This document shows, piece by piece, positions 1 through 8,573 of a stretch of DNA of 64,000 nucleotides. A program made the translations under genes and the position numbers. The notes beneath the pieces were generated by a model. It was not told the origin of the DNA. It made no database searches and saw nothing but the letters and a program-made list of their open reading frames with translations. This DNA comes from Paenibacillus lacisoli (GTDB lineage: Bacteria; Bacillota; Bacilli; Paenibacillales; Paenibacillaceae): NCBI RefSeq assembly GCF_030580655.1, contig NZ_JAUQTB010000013.1, positions 1 through 64,000 on the forward strand, given 5' to 3'. The stretch's first letter is position 1; every line of letters starts with the position of its first letter.

Positions 1-1
1 T

Positions 2-78
2 GGAACTGTGGTGTAGAGGCCTAACATGCCTGCCTGTCACGCAGGAGACCGCGGGTTCGAATCCCGTCAGTTCCGCCA
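2..78 (+). tRNA. tRNA-Asp (GTC)
   Basis: Full cloverleaf: acceptor GGAACTG pairs with CAGTTCC, the anticodon loop holds GTC, the T-loop GGTTCGAATCC is present and CCA is encoded at 76-78. It is the first of five tRNAs on the same strand, so the window probably opens inside a larger tRNA cluster. Confidence 0.97.
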
Positions 79-95
79 TTTATATCATGCAATTA

Positions 96-168
<73 letters not shown>

Positions 169-231
169 CTTTTCTATCTTTTGTCCAGTTTGTGCGGATT
201 GAAAGTGCAATCTGATGAATATAGATCATGA

Positions 232-304
232 GAGCCATTAGCTCAGTTGGTAGAGCACCTGACTTTTAATCAGGGTGTCGAAGGTTCGAGTCCTTCATGG
301 CTCA
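232..304 (+). tRNA. tRNA-Lys (TTT)
   Basis: Acceptor GAGCCAT pairs with ATGGCTC, anticodon TTT, D-loop AGCTCAGTTGGTAGAGC and T-loop GGTTCGAGTCC. The 3' CCA is not encoded. Confidence 0.97.
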
Positions 305-325
305 CTTTATTTCTTTAAGTAGTAT

Positions 326-409
326 GCGCGTGTGGCGGAATTGGCAGACGCACTAGACTTAGGATCTAGCGTCTTTGACGTGGGGGTTCAAGTCCCTCCA
401 CGCGCACCA
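326..409 (+). tRNA. tRNA-Leu (TAG)
   Basis: A class II tRNA of 84 nt with a long variable arm after the anticodon stem. Acceptor GCGCGTG pairs with CACGCGC, the anticodon is TAG, and CCA is encoded at 407-409. Confidence 0.97.
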
Positions 410-414
410 CTTAT

Positions 415-486
415 GCGGACGTGGCTCAGCGGTAGAGCATCGCCTTGCCAAGGCGAGGGTCGCGGGTTCGATTCCCGTCGTCCGCT
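415..486 (+). tRNA. tRNA-Gly (GCC)
   Basis: Acceptor GCGGACG pairs with CGTCCGC, anticodon GCC, discriminator T486, CCA not encoded. It lies five bases after the Leu tRNA and is the last of the cluster. Confidence 0.96.
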
Positions 487-494
487 TCTGTACG

Positions 495-529
495 AAAGGC
501 ATTCGGCTTTTAGCCGGATGCCTTTTTTT
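495..529 (+). terminator. Terminator of the tRNA cluster
   Basis: A 12-bp stem (497-508 with 512-523, one G-T pair) with a three-base loop is followed by a run of seven T. It closes the tRNA transcript. The remaining ~170 bases to the next gene show nothing recognisable. Confidence 0.9.
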
Positions 530-698
530 GTTTTGATTTTTCTCGGGTCATCGCAAATTGTTTATTACAGATTGGGAACTTCTATTGACAGAACGAACAG
601 CCAGCAGGATACTGTAACAGGTTAATTAAAATGTAGGCAGCTCTTATTCATTGTCGTTAGGCGTAAGTAAGCAAATTTGATATAAAGAATGTGATGAT

Positions 699-2096
699 GT
701 GAGTCAACCCGCTTTAGGTGTTCAGAAGTCAAAAACGTCCTTTCTGGATAAGTATTTCTCGGGGGAATCTGTTCAATATCAGCAGATCATTGCGCTATTC
801 ATTCCCCTATTGATTGACCAGGCTTTTCTGATCGGGCTTAGCCTCGTGAATACGGCCATGATCAGCTCTGCCGGTATGGATGCGATCAGTGCCGTGAATA
901 TGATCGATTCTCTCAACAACTTCCTGGTCAGCGTGTTCCTCGCCGTGGCTACGGGGGGGACAGTCGTTGTCGCCCAATACAAAGGGAATGGCAATCCCCT
1001 TATGGTCTCGCGTGCTGCGGCAGGTACGGTATCTTCCGTCTCTCTGTTTGCGCTGGCGATTAGTGCGCTGATGATTTTATTTTACAGTCCGATTCTGAAC
1101 ATGCTGTTCGGAACCGCCTCACCGGACGTCATGTCAAACGGGAAAATCTATCTGCTGGGCAGCTGTATCTCTTATGTCGGTATTGCCATGATTGAAGCGG
1201 TCTGCGGTGCCCTGCGGGGAATCGGCAAAACTCGAGCTTCACTCGGGCTATCCTTGGTAATGCATCTGTCCTATGTGGTACTCAATGCCGTGTTTATCTA
1301 TCTGCTCCATATGGGTGTATTGGGGATGTCGATCGCCTTGAATATTTCCCGGTACGCGGGAGCGATTGTCGCTGTGATCTATCTCATTCGGGTCGATGAT
1401 GAGCTGCGGTTCCAGCTGCGTGATTTGTTCCAGGTGCAGTGGTCGATGTTCAAGAAGATTATGTTTATCGGGCTGCCCTTTGCGGCGGAGCAGATGTTCT
1501 TTAATGGGGGAAAAATCGTTACCCAAATCTTCATCGTCAGTCTGGGCACGTATGCGATTGCGACCAATGCGATCGGAGGCACCCTCGCAGGGCTGACCCA
1601 GATTCCTGCCCAGGCCTTGTCACTGACGCTGGTGACGGTGGTGGGCCAATGTATTGGCCGCGGTAATGTGAAGGATGCACGGAAACTGACACGTTCCTTC
1701 CTGTGGCTGTCCTCCTTCATCTTTGTACTGACAGGTCTTGTGACGATGCTGCTGTTCTATCCACTGGTCAGCCTGTTCAGTCCGCCGCAGGAGATTGTGG
1801 ACGATATATTCTTGGTTATTCTGATTAACTGTATCGCTCAGATTCCGCTCTGGTCGATTGCTTTCCTGGCTCCTTCCGCACTGCGGGCGGCCGGGGATTC
1901 CAAGTTTACATCCATGACATCTATGCTGTCGATGTGGCTGTTCCGGATTGTCCTGGGCTATATTCTAGGCATTGTCTTCAAAATGGGAATTATCGGCGTA
2001 TGGCTGGCCATGGATATCGAGTGGGGCGTGAGGGGGATCGTCTTCTGGTGGCGGCTGCGCGGCAAGAAGTGGTATCAGCATCGCTTGATTGATTGA
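699..2096 (+). CDS. MATE family efflux transporter
   Basis: A 465-residue polytopic membrane protein of the multidrug and toxin extrusion type, which exports cationic or organic compounds in exchange for Na+ or H+. About twelve hydrophobic segments fall into two similar halves. Typical MATE stretches are the early IPLLIDQAFL segment, the VVGQCIGRG turn near the start of the second half, and the SALRAAGDSKF motif near residue 395. The start used is a GTG. The Shine-Dalgarno is weak, and no better in-frame start lies upstream because TGA codons intervene. The substrate cannot be read from sequence. A short terminator follows 36 bases after the stop, so the gene is probably monocistronic. Confidence 0.9.
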   Translation: MSQPALGVQKSKTSFLDKYFSGESVQYQQIIALFIPLLIDQAFLIGLSLVNTAMISSAGMDAISAVNMIDSLNNFLVSVFLAVATGGTVVVAQYKGNGNPLMVSRAAAGTVSSVSLFALAISALMILFYSPILNMLFGTASPDVMSNGKIYLLGSCISYVGIAMIEAVCGALRGIGKTRASLGLSLVMHLSYVVLNAVFIYLLHMGVLGMSIALNISRYAGAIVAVIYLIRVDDELRFQLRDLFQVQWSMFKKIMFIGLPFAAEQMFFNGGKIVTQIFIVSLGTYAIATNAIGGTLAGLTQIPAQALSLTLVTVVGQCIGRGNVKDARKLTRSFLWLSSFIFVLTGLVTMLLFYPLVSLFSPPQEIVDDIFLVILINCIAQIPLWSIAFLAPSALRAAGDSKFTSMTSMLSMWLFRIVLGYILGIVFKMGIIGVWLAMDIEWGVRGIVFWWRLRGKKWYQHRLID

Positions 2097-2131
2097 GCGT
2101 GGGAATGGATACGCGGATGGACAGCATGAGG

Positions 2132-2154
2132 GGCACCGAGAGGTGCCTTTTTTG
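2132..2154 (+). terminator. Terminator after the MATE gene
   Basis: GGCACC (2132-2137) pairs with GGTGCC (2142-2147) across a GAGA tetraloop, followed by six T. It sits immediately before the ribosome binding site of the WYL regulator, so the 5' end of that gene's message may arise by read-through or from a promoter overlapping this hairpin. Confidence 0.8.
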
Positions 2155-2169
2155 TTAGGAGGAGAAAGT

Positions 2170-3150
2170 ATGAAACTGGAAAGAATATTAGCTATCTTGG
2201 TTCTGCTGCTGCATCGGGGAAAGGTGACGGCCCAGGAAATGTGCGATCAATTCGAGGTGAGCCGCAGAACGATCTACCGGGACATGGAAGTCCTGTCGGC
2301 AGCGGGCTTTCCGATTGTGTCTTATGCCGGCAAGGACGGCGGGTTTGCCCTCCTGGATACCTATAAGTTGGACCGTTTCACCTTCAGCACGGAGGAGCGC
2401 CAGCAGCTGACCGTTAGTCTACAGGCGGTTCAGGAACTGCTGGGAGAGAAAGAGACGGCACTTGTGAAGGCTAAGCTTGAGCTGCTGGAGCGGCCGGAGC
2501 CGGAGGGGAAGTTACCCATCTTCTCCTTATCCGAGGCCACGCTGCATCGTTCAGCTATTGAACAGGAGACAAGGCATAAATTGGACAGGATCAGAGGGAT
2601 ATTGCAGCAGGCAGCCGGACTGGAGTTCGACTATATCGCGGCCAGCGGAGATCGGACCAAGCGGAAGGTGCAGCCGCTGCAGCTTCAGTTAAAGAACGGC
2701 AGCTGGTATCTGGAGGCCTGGTGTTCCACCCGCAGAGATACCCGAAGCTTTAAGCTGACCCGGATGGCAAGGCTGGATATCATAGACCGGGAACAGCTGA
2801 AGAGCTTGAGCTGGATGGAAGGGCAGCAGCCCATCGCAGAGCGCAAGAGCCAGAGCTCCAAGCAGCAGAGCCAAAAACCTGATGATCTGCTGGGGGAGCA
2901 GGTGCGACTGGTATTTGCCCGGAGCCAGTTGGGCAAGCTGGTAGATTTTTTCCTGGAGCAGGAGCTTCAGGAACAGGAGAACGGTGAAATTGAGGTAACC
3001 CTGGAGCATGATCATCCCGGCAGCCTGATTCCTTTTCTGCTGATGTTCGGAAGTCATGTAAGAGTGAAGGCACCAAAGTGGCTGCAGGAACGTTATCATG
3101 CGGAAGTAGCAGCAATGTATACAGCCGTAATCGCAAAGAAAACTCAATAA
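2170..3150 (+). CDS. HTH and WYL domain transcriptional regulator (YafY/PafC type)
   Basis: A 326-residue DNA-binding regulator. Residues ~5-60 form an HTH_11-type winged helix (recognition-helix region FEVSRRTIYRDMEVLSAAG). A WYL domain covers ~135-210, where the usual W-Y-L is seen as SWYLEAWC followed by RSFKLTRM. A WCX-type C-terminal part follows, separated by a Gln/Ser/Lys-rich linker near residues 220-240. WYL domains bind ligands or nucleic acid and switch the HTH. The ATG at 2170 is chosen because TTAGGAGGAG lies directly upstream; the longer reading frame from 2089 has no such site. The GyrI-like gene follows 72 bases later in the same direction and could be its partner or target. 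Confidence 0.88.
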   Translation: MKLERILAILVLLLHRGKVTAQEMCDQFEVSRRTIYRDMEVLSAAGFPIVSYAGKDGGFALLDTYKLDRFTFSTEERQQLTVSLQAVQELLGEKETALVKAKLELLERPEPEGKLPIFSLSEATLHRSAIEQETRHKLDRIRGILQQAAGLEFDYIAASGDRTKRKVQPLQLQLKNGSWYLEAWCSTRRDTRSFKLTRMARLDIIDREQLKSLSWMEGQQPIAERKSQSSKQQSQKPDDLLGEQVRLVFARSQLGKLVDFFLEQELQEQENGEIEVTLEHDHPGSLIPFLLMFGSHVRVKAPKWLQERYHAEVAAMYTAVIAKKTQ

Positions 3151-3155
3151 ATGTA

Positions 3156-3169
3156 GACAGACAGTTGTC
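3156..3169. promoter_or_regulatory. Possible operator with GACA/TGTC ends
   Basis: GACAGACAGTTGTC carries inverted GACA and TGTC ends in the short gap between the WYL regulator and the GyrI-like gene, with a TAGAAT hexamer a little downstream. This is a weak candidate for regulator binding; the symmetry is short. Confidence 0.25.
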
Positions 3170-3222
3170 ATCATTAGCCTGCTAGAATGAGGGTATTCAA
3201 GTTAAGGGAGTGTTGATGAAGG

Positions 3223-3609
3223 ATGACAACAATTACTGCGGCAAAAACAATTACAGGTCAGAAGGTTCGTACCAGCAATCAGCATGTAGAGGCCATCGCA
3301 GGGCTGTGGCAGGACGTGCTGCAGTGGAAGCTGCAGGGCGAGCTGTTTGCGGTGTATACGAATTATGAAAGTGATTATACCGGGGAATATGATCTGATCG
3401 TCGGTGGCGAAGGCGAGATCCCGCAGGGTCAGGTACAAGTGCTCATTCCGGAAGGCTCCTATCACGTGGTCGAAGTGGAAACGGCGGACCCGCAGGGGGT
3501 CTTCAAGGCGTGGCAGCAGATCTGGAGCAGTGGCATTCCAAGAGCGTATACTACGGACTTCGAGCACTACGCCGCAGACGGAAGCATCCGGATTTATCTG
3601 TCGGTATAG
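3223..3609 (+). CDS. GyrI-like / AraC effector-binding domain protein
   Basis: A 128-residue stand-alone small-molecule-binding domain of the GyrI/SOUL-like fold, as found at the C-terminus of BmrR and Rob-type regulators. It has no DNA-binding part. Family features are the NYESDYTGEYDLIVG strand pair, the LIPEGSYHVVEVE strand and the C-terminal DFEHYA...RIYLSV end. In-frame TGA at 3217-3219 forces the start to ATG 3223, with GGGAG 13 bases upstream. Such proteins can act as ligand-binding partners of regulators or as small hydrolases. Its place just after a WYL regulator suggests a regulatory pairing, which is inference. Confidence 0.82.
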   Translation: MTTITAAKTITGQKVRTSNQHVEAIAGLWQDVLQWKLQGELFAVYTNYESDYTGEYDLIVGGEGEIPQGQVQVLIPEGSYHVVEVETADPQGVFKAWQQIWSSGIPRAYTTDFEHYAADGSIRIYLSV

Positions 3610-3626
3610 CGCATGATGAAGCAGGT

Positions 3627-3665
3627 AAAAGCACCCAGGAGAATGATGATCTCTTGGGTGCTTTT
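3627..3665. terminator. Bidirectional terminator
   Basis: AAAAGCACCCA (3628-3638 region) pairs with TGGGTGCTTTT, extended by GGAGA/TCTC pairs around a short loop. T-rich ends on both strands let it serve the GyrI-like gene on the plus strand and the GH85 gene on the minus strand, which ends at 3694. Confidence 0.85.
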
Positions 3666-3693
3666 GTTATGGTTGCTGAACCATTAAAAAGAG

Positions 3694-6444
3694 TTAACGT
3701 AGAATCGTAGTTGCCTGATTACCGGTATAATCCTCAATCACAAGCTTCAGTGAGCTCGTGCTGGAGTTGGCTGTAAAAGTAAGATCACTCAGCTTGGTTC
3801 TTCCCCGGACAATATACGGGAATTTGCGCTGCACATAAGTGACTCCGAATTCCTTGGGCACACCGTCTTCATAGACGTAAATATAATGCCAATCCTTCAT
3901 GGTCGGAAGAGCGAGGGTGTACGTATTCCCATTCACCGACACATTCTCCTTCGCGTAAGGTTCGATCTCGTAATCCGCCAGCTTGCCTCTATAGGTCACA
4001 GGCTGTCCGTCTCCTATGGAGATATCCAGGCTGTAGGTATCACCGTTAAGAGGCAGACCGGTCAGTTGTGCGGATTGGCTTTTCCCCTTGACGGTCCAGC
4101 TCTTGGTGAACGGCTGGTCCGTATATTCAGTCTTCAGGGTCAGCTTGATATCGCCGGCTGCATCCTTCGGCTGTACCCAGGTCACGAACGCATGTCCGTT
4201 CTTCTTGGTCTCTACCGAAATATTGCTGACACCGGCATCCAGATTATAGGAGACCTTGGCTGGTGCACTTTCGGTGCCATCAGCACCGACGGCGGTGAGG
4301 CTCAGTTCGCCTTTACGCTGGGTCAGCTTCTTGATATAGTAGGCCGAATCATAGATGCCGCCGACATAGACACCATTTTCGTACAAATTATACTGCTTCA
4401 CCTGCTTGTAATCGGCCAGATTCCAGGCGACATACATTTCATTCGTTCCGGTCAGCGCCTTGGTCACATGGAACCCGGTAGGCGCTGACGGCGCAGAAGT
4501 CGTGCCGTCTGTAATCCGCAGCTGTCCGATATTCACTTGATAGTTGGAAATGGAATGCCCGCCGTTCGCAAATTTCAGGCCTATTGAAGCGAGCTCCCGC
4601 CCTTGGTAAGCACCCAGATCCAGCTCGCGGGTTGCCCAGCCTGAGGTCTGCTTGCCGGTATCCGGAACCGGTACATATACAATCTGATTCGGCTGATCCT
4701 TGAAAATGAGTCCCACGCTCACAGCCGAACTGTCGTCAGCAGATGGCTTGTTATAAGTGAGAGACAGTTTGGAGCCCGATTTCACGGCCAGATCTGTTTT
4801 GTACAGATGGAGGAAGTTATCGGCATCCAGCTTGCCGTTCACAACCAGCGAGTTCCCGCCGTTGTATGCACCTATGGATTGGTACGTATAGCGTGGACCG
4901 GCTGTATACTGAGGACCATAATCAAAGTCTACGTTCAGCTTGCTGCCCTTAGTCTCCAGCCACCACTGCCAGGTCACCGGAATGTCCTGAATATTGATGT
5001 TCGACCATTCCTTAGGATTAGAGACAGCTCCTTTTACATAATACTGCATGCCATGCCCAGTATTGAATGAGGTAGAGAAGCTGGAGCCGTTAATAACTGA
5101 GCGCTCTGCAATATAGGCAGCCATGCCGTCCCAGTTGGCGCCGGAAGCCTTCACATCGGCCAGATCAGCATCTGCATTTCGCTCTGCATGAGACGGATCG
5201 AGGTTCGGACCAGACCACCAAGCCCGGTCACGGACAAAGGTCATCCACTGATAGTCATCATTGGCGCGCAGGTTGCGGTCCTCTCCGCCCAGCTCTTCGT
5301 CCAGCGCATTGTGGGTGAAGTCCGCACCGAGTGTAGCAATGCTGTTCATCGGCTGGCCCTGGTCATCCAGGTTCAGGCGCAGATCATATTTCTGCTTCCA
5401 GCGGCCGAAATCGCCGTTTCCGCCCTCAATGCCGGCGAATACAGTCTGCAGCGGATCAAGCCCCAGATTTTTGGCATGTTCGCTGGATTTCTTCAGCTTC
5501 TCCTTGTCCCACCAATAGTTCAGGAAGATCGAATCCGAGATCTGGCCGTACTGGCTGTCCTTGACAAACGGGCTGTTGACGGCGTTAAATTCATTCTGGT
5601 AGTCGATGGCTCCGGTATCGTTAACGGTAGAGTCATACCACTGGACATACATGCCCTGGTCTTTTAAGTATTTGAGGAATTGCTTATAGAGAGGAATATC
5701 CGCTGGCGCTACGCCTTTGGAAGCCTCCTCCTGATTGATAAAGTATCCGTCATAGCCGTAATAATGGGCCATTTCTACAAGCTTCTTGGCCACCGGGAAA
5801 TCCCCGTTCTCATCCTGGACCAGCATTTGTTTATACGTCTGCGGGCCGCGGTCATTGTCCGAGAAGAAGATACAGGCAATGGAACGCACACCATTCTTGT
5901 GTGCCGCATTCGTGTATGCAGGATTAGGGATATTCAGGATGCCGAATTCGAACCATTTTTCAGTCCAGTCCTTGTTAGGATCATACATCTCCCGCGGCAC
6001 GCCGGCGGTAGGCATCCCGTGCCAATACCCGTAGAAGTCGGTGTACTGCCAATAGTTAAAGAGGTACTCGCTGAATTCATTCGTGTAGGAGTAGCTATCG
6101 AAAAAGGAGTTGCCATAGTCCCCGCTCAACGTGAAATTCTGCGTATTCGGGTTCAGCTTGGGGTTAGCCTGGGTAGGTGCAAAAGCCTGGTTGCGCTGCT
6201 GCAGCGGAACCCGGGCACGAAGCAGATCACTATAAGGATCGCTTTGCGGTGTCCAGTCTAGAATGTGTGAGCTGGCATATCCATGCTGGTAAGGCTGATT
6301 CGTCCCCTTGGCGCTTTCCCCCGTATAGGGCAGGGTGTCACCGGCATGGGCGAATGAAGTGAAGGTGAGACTGAACATGGCCGATGTTAATGCAAGAGCC
6401 GTTATCTTTGAAGCGAAAGACTTGCGAGCCGTTTTGCTTGTCAT
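3694..6444 (-). CDS. Secreted endo-beta-N-acetylglucosaminidase, GH85
   Basis: A 916-residue exported enzyme that should cleave the GlcNAc-beta-1,4-GlcNAc core of N-glycans, releasing the glycan with one GlcNAc. A Sec signal peptide covers residues 1-34, with likely cleavage after AHA. The GH85 catalytic domain runs from about residue 50 to 460. It includes YWQYTDFYGYWHGMP, and GYDGYFINQEE, in which N237 and E239 match the Asn/Glu catalytic pair of the family. C-terminal beta domains follow, including a jelly-roll-like part around 490-640 and an Fn3-like part around 650-740. No LPXTG or SLH anchor was seen, so it may be released. It is divergent from the two-component genes that open the sugar importer operon, which fits supply of released glycans to that importer. 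Confidence 0.92.
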   Translation of the reverse strand: MTSKTARKSFASKITALALTSAMFSLTFTSFAHAGDTLPYTGESAKGTNQPYQHGYASSHILDWTPQSDPYSDLLRARVPLQQRNQAFAPTQANPKLNPNTQNFTLSGDYGNSFFDSYSYTNEFSEYLFNYWQYTDFYGYWHGMPTAGVPREMYDPNKDWTEKWFEFGILNIPNPAYTNAAHKNGVRSIACIFFSDNDRGPQTYKQMLVQDENGDFPVAKKLVEMAHYYGYDGYFINQEEASKGVAPADIPLYKQFLKYLKDQGMYVQWYDSTVNDTGAIDYQNEFNAVNSPFVKDSQYGQISDSIFLNYWWDKEKLKKSSEHAKNLGLDPLQTVFAGIEGGNGDFGRWKQKYDLRLNLDDQGQPMNSIATLGADFTHNALDEELGGEDRNLRANDDYQWMTFVRDRAWWSGPNLDPSHAERNADADLADVKASGANWDGMAAYIAERSVINGSSFSTSFNTGHGMQYYVKGAVSNPKEWSNINIQDIPVTWQWWLETKGSKLNVDFDYGPQYTAGPRYTYQSIGAYNGGNSLVVNGKLDADNFLHLYKTDLAVKSGSKLSLTYNKPSADDSSAVSVGLIFKDQPNQIVYVPVPDTGKQTSGWATRELDLGAYQGRELASIGLKFANGGHSISNYQVNIGQLRITDGTTSAPSAPTGFHVTKALTGTNEMYVAWNLADYKQVKQYNLYENGVYVGGIYDSAYYIKKLTQRKGELSLTAVGADGTESAPAKVSYNLDAGVSNISVETKKNGHAFVTWVQPKDAAGDIKLTLKTEYTDQPFTKSWTVKGKSQSAQLTGLPLNGDTYSLDISIGDGQPVTYRGKLADYEIEPYAKENVSVNGNTYTLALPTMKDWHYIYVYEDGVPKEFGVTYVQRKFPYIVRGRTKLSDLTFTANSSTSSLKLVIEDYTGNQATTILR

Positions 6445-6569
6445 GAATAATCGAAACTCCCTTTCTCATGTTGGTATAGGCCTTCTTCACGTGCCCTCCC
6501 TTCTGATCGGATCCTGTCGATACCCGGCAATCGGCTGCCGCTTCCAACAGTTAGCAATACCATAGCGGA

Positions 6570-6584
6570 AGAAAGCGTTTTAAT
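6570..6584 (-). promoter_or_regulatory. Possible cre (CcpA) site upstream of GH85
   Basis: Read on the minus strand, ATTAAAACGCTTTCT matches the cre consensus WTGNAANCGNWWNCW at all but one fixed position. It lies 126 bases upstream of the GH85 start. It would imply glucose repression of the secreted enzyme. The mismatch makes this tentative. Confidence 0.4.
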
Positions 6585-6669
6585 ATAGGGCGAAATCCAA
6601 GATATTGTGTTCGAAATAAAGAAAATGATCAATTGGAAGGGACTGGCAGGGCAGTTATACAGGATGTCG

Positions 6670-6678
6670 TGCTATAAT
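6670..6678 (+). promoter_or_regulatory. Extended -10 promoter of the two-component genes
   Basis: TGCTATAAT is a perfect extended -10 (TGN plus TATAAT) about 60 bases before the kinase start. The corresponding -35 region (6650-6657) is poor, as is common for extended -10 promoters. Confidence 0.6.
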
Positions 6679-6739
6679 TTAGTCCAATTAACTGAGGATC
6701 CAACATGCAGCAAGCTCAACTTGTACAGGAGGGGCGAAA

Positions 6740-8572
6740 ATGAAACTTGGTAGCGTTTACAAAGGGTATTTGAAAAACAACATGTTCATGAAGCTGCTGC
6801 TGGTTTTTGCACTCATCGCTGTACTGGCAATCATCGTGGTATCCTACGTCATTTATATATCCATCTCCCAGGCCAACATTCGGCGTGAGCTGGATATCCA
6901 GAAATCCGCTATGGAGAGTGTGGACCGCTACATTCATCAGCGTTATGACGAGGTACAGGGAATCGTAAGAGATATGTACTGGAGTGAATCGCTGTCCTCC
7001 AATCTGTCTTTTTTTCTGAACCACCCGTACTCGGAGTATGTACAGCAGCGGATGGACCAGTTCTTCAGTGACAGCGGCGGGTATCCGACGGATGTGCTGC
7101 GGTATTTTCAAAATGTGATCGATACGAACAGCGATATGCGCAATCTGATGCTTTATAGTGCGAACCGCCAGATCCTGTCCAGCCTGAATATGTACAAGCA
7201 GTTCAAGCAGCAGTCGGTCAATGCAATCCATTCGTATATACCGGATGTCATGGCACTGGATAGTAAGTATATTGCCGCGCCCAACATCTGGCTACGCAAG
7301 GCAGTCGGCCAGGAGGACCCGGCCCTTTACAGTATTCGGGCGCCCATTAATAATAAACAGACACTGAAAAATGACGGGCAGCTGGTCATTTTTCTCGACT
7401 CCAGGAACATTGCTAATGCGCTGACCGGTTACATCAGCACCCTGAAGGGAGAGATTGCTGTGCTGTCGGCGGACGGGACGGTTATTTTTGATTCGAAAAA
7501 CCGGTATTATGGGAAAACGTATCCCTACTTCGACGGAACCAAAATCCTGAATGACAATAGTCCGGGCTTTAGTCTGCTGGGTGTCTCCCCGGCTATGTAC
7601 ATCAATAAACTCGCTTCTGCCGATGGAGGTTATGTCATTATCGGCGCAGCTCCGCATGCAGAGATCGCCCAATCGTATCAGGGAATCCGCAGTACCATTA
7701 TCACGATCAGCATAATCTGTATTCTGATTGCCGTATTGGTGCCGGCCTTGTTCGTCATGAATATCGCCAAACGCACAAACCGGATTATCCGCTTTACCCA
7801 TAAGGTGCGGGGGGGAGATTTTGCTGCCCGGATCGAAGACCGGCGTGAGGACGAGCTGGGTCAGATTTCCAGAAGCTTTAACGCCATGCTGGATGAGCTG
7901 GAGCAGTACATTGAACGGGTGTATAAGGCAGAGATCAAGCAGAAGGAGACGGAGATGATTGCGCTGCAGGCCCGGATCAGTCCGCACTTTCTGTACAACA
8001 CACTGGAAGTGATCCGCATGCGTGCCATCTCGCAGGGAGCCAGGGATGTGGGAGAGATGATCTACAGCCTGTCCGTTCTGTTCAAAAGTCTGGTGCAGCA
8101 AAAAAAGCATTATACGCTGCGGGACGAGCTGGAGATGTGCCGGCTGTACCTGGAATTGTTCCGCATCCGCTACAAAGATAAGTTCAACTATACGATCGAC
8201 GCCGATCCCGCACTGCTGAACCGGAGCATTATGCGGTTATCGCTGCAGCCTGTAGTAGAGAATTATATCGTCCATGGCATCCGGACCAACAGTACAGATA
8301 ACGAACTGACCCTGCAAGTGCGAGAGCAGGGGCACCGGCTTTGTGTTGAAGTGAGCGATAACGGCGGGGGAATTGCACCCGAGCGGCTGGCCGAGATCCG
8401 GATGGAGCTGGCCAAGCAGGAGGAGAGCGGGCAGATGTTCGGGCTGCGCAGTGTGCATACCCGTCTGCGGCTGCTGCACGGGTCAGATTATGGAGTTGCG
8501 CTGCAGAGCAAAGAGGGCGAGGGCGCAGTGATTACGGTATGTTATCCGAACCAGGAAGAAAGGGGCGACTGA
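6740..8572 (+). CDS. Sensor histidine kinase, YesM family
   Basis: A 610-residue membrane kinase. Transmembrane segment ~19-41 is followed by an extracellular Cache-like sensor of about 275 residues, a second membrane segment ~317-341, a HAMP linker ~342-395, a His_kinase domain with H416 in SPHFLYNTLE, and a GHKL ATPase domain with NYIVHGI and DNGGGI boxes. YesM-type kinases sense extracellular glycans or binding-protein complexes and phosphorylate a YesN-type regulator. AGGAGGGG is spaced well before ATG 6740. The stop lies one base before the start of the regulator, so the two are co-translated. Confidence 0.95.
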   Translation: MKLGSVYKGYLKNNMFMKLLLVFALIAVLAIIVVSYVIYISISQANIRRELDIQKSAMESVDRYIHQRYDEVQGIVRDMYWSESLSSNLSFFLNHPYSEYVQQRMDQFFSDSGGYPTDVLRYFQNVIDTNSDMRNLMLYSANRQILSSLNMYKQFKQQSVNAIHSYIPDVMALDSKYIAAPNIWLRKAVGQEDPALYSIRAPINNKQTLKNDGQLVIFLDSRNIANALTGYISTLKGEIAVLSADGTVIFDSKNRYYGKTYPYFDGTKILNDNSPGFSLLGVSPAMYINKLASADGGYVIIGAAPHAEIAQSYQGIRSTIITISIICILIAVLVPALFVMNIAKRTNRIIRFTHKVRGGDFAARIEDRREDELGQISRSFNAMLDELEQYIERVYKAEIKQKETEMIALQARISPHFLYNTLEVIRMRAISQGARDVGEMIYSLSVLFKSLVQQKKHYTLRDELEMCRLYLELFRIRYKDKFNYTIDADPALLNRSIMRLSLQPVVENYIVHGIRTNSTDNELTLQVREQGHRLCVEVSDNGGGIAPERLAEIRMELAKQEESGQMFGLRSVHTRLRLLHGSDYGVALQSKEGEGAVITVCYPNQEERGD

Positions 8573-8573
8573 G

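Noticed and set aside
332..625. A 97-codon frame across the Leu and Gly tRNAs
   Set aside because: It translates tRNA genes and the terminator behind them; no protein signal.
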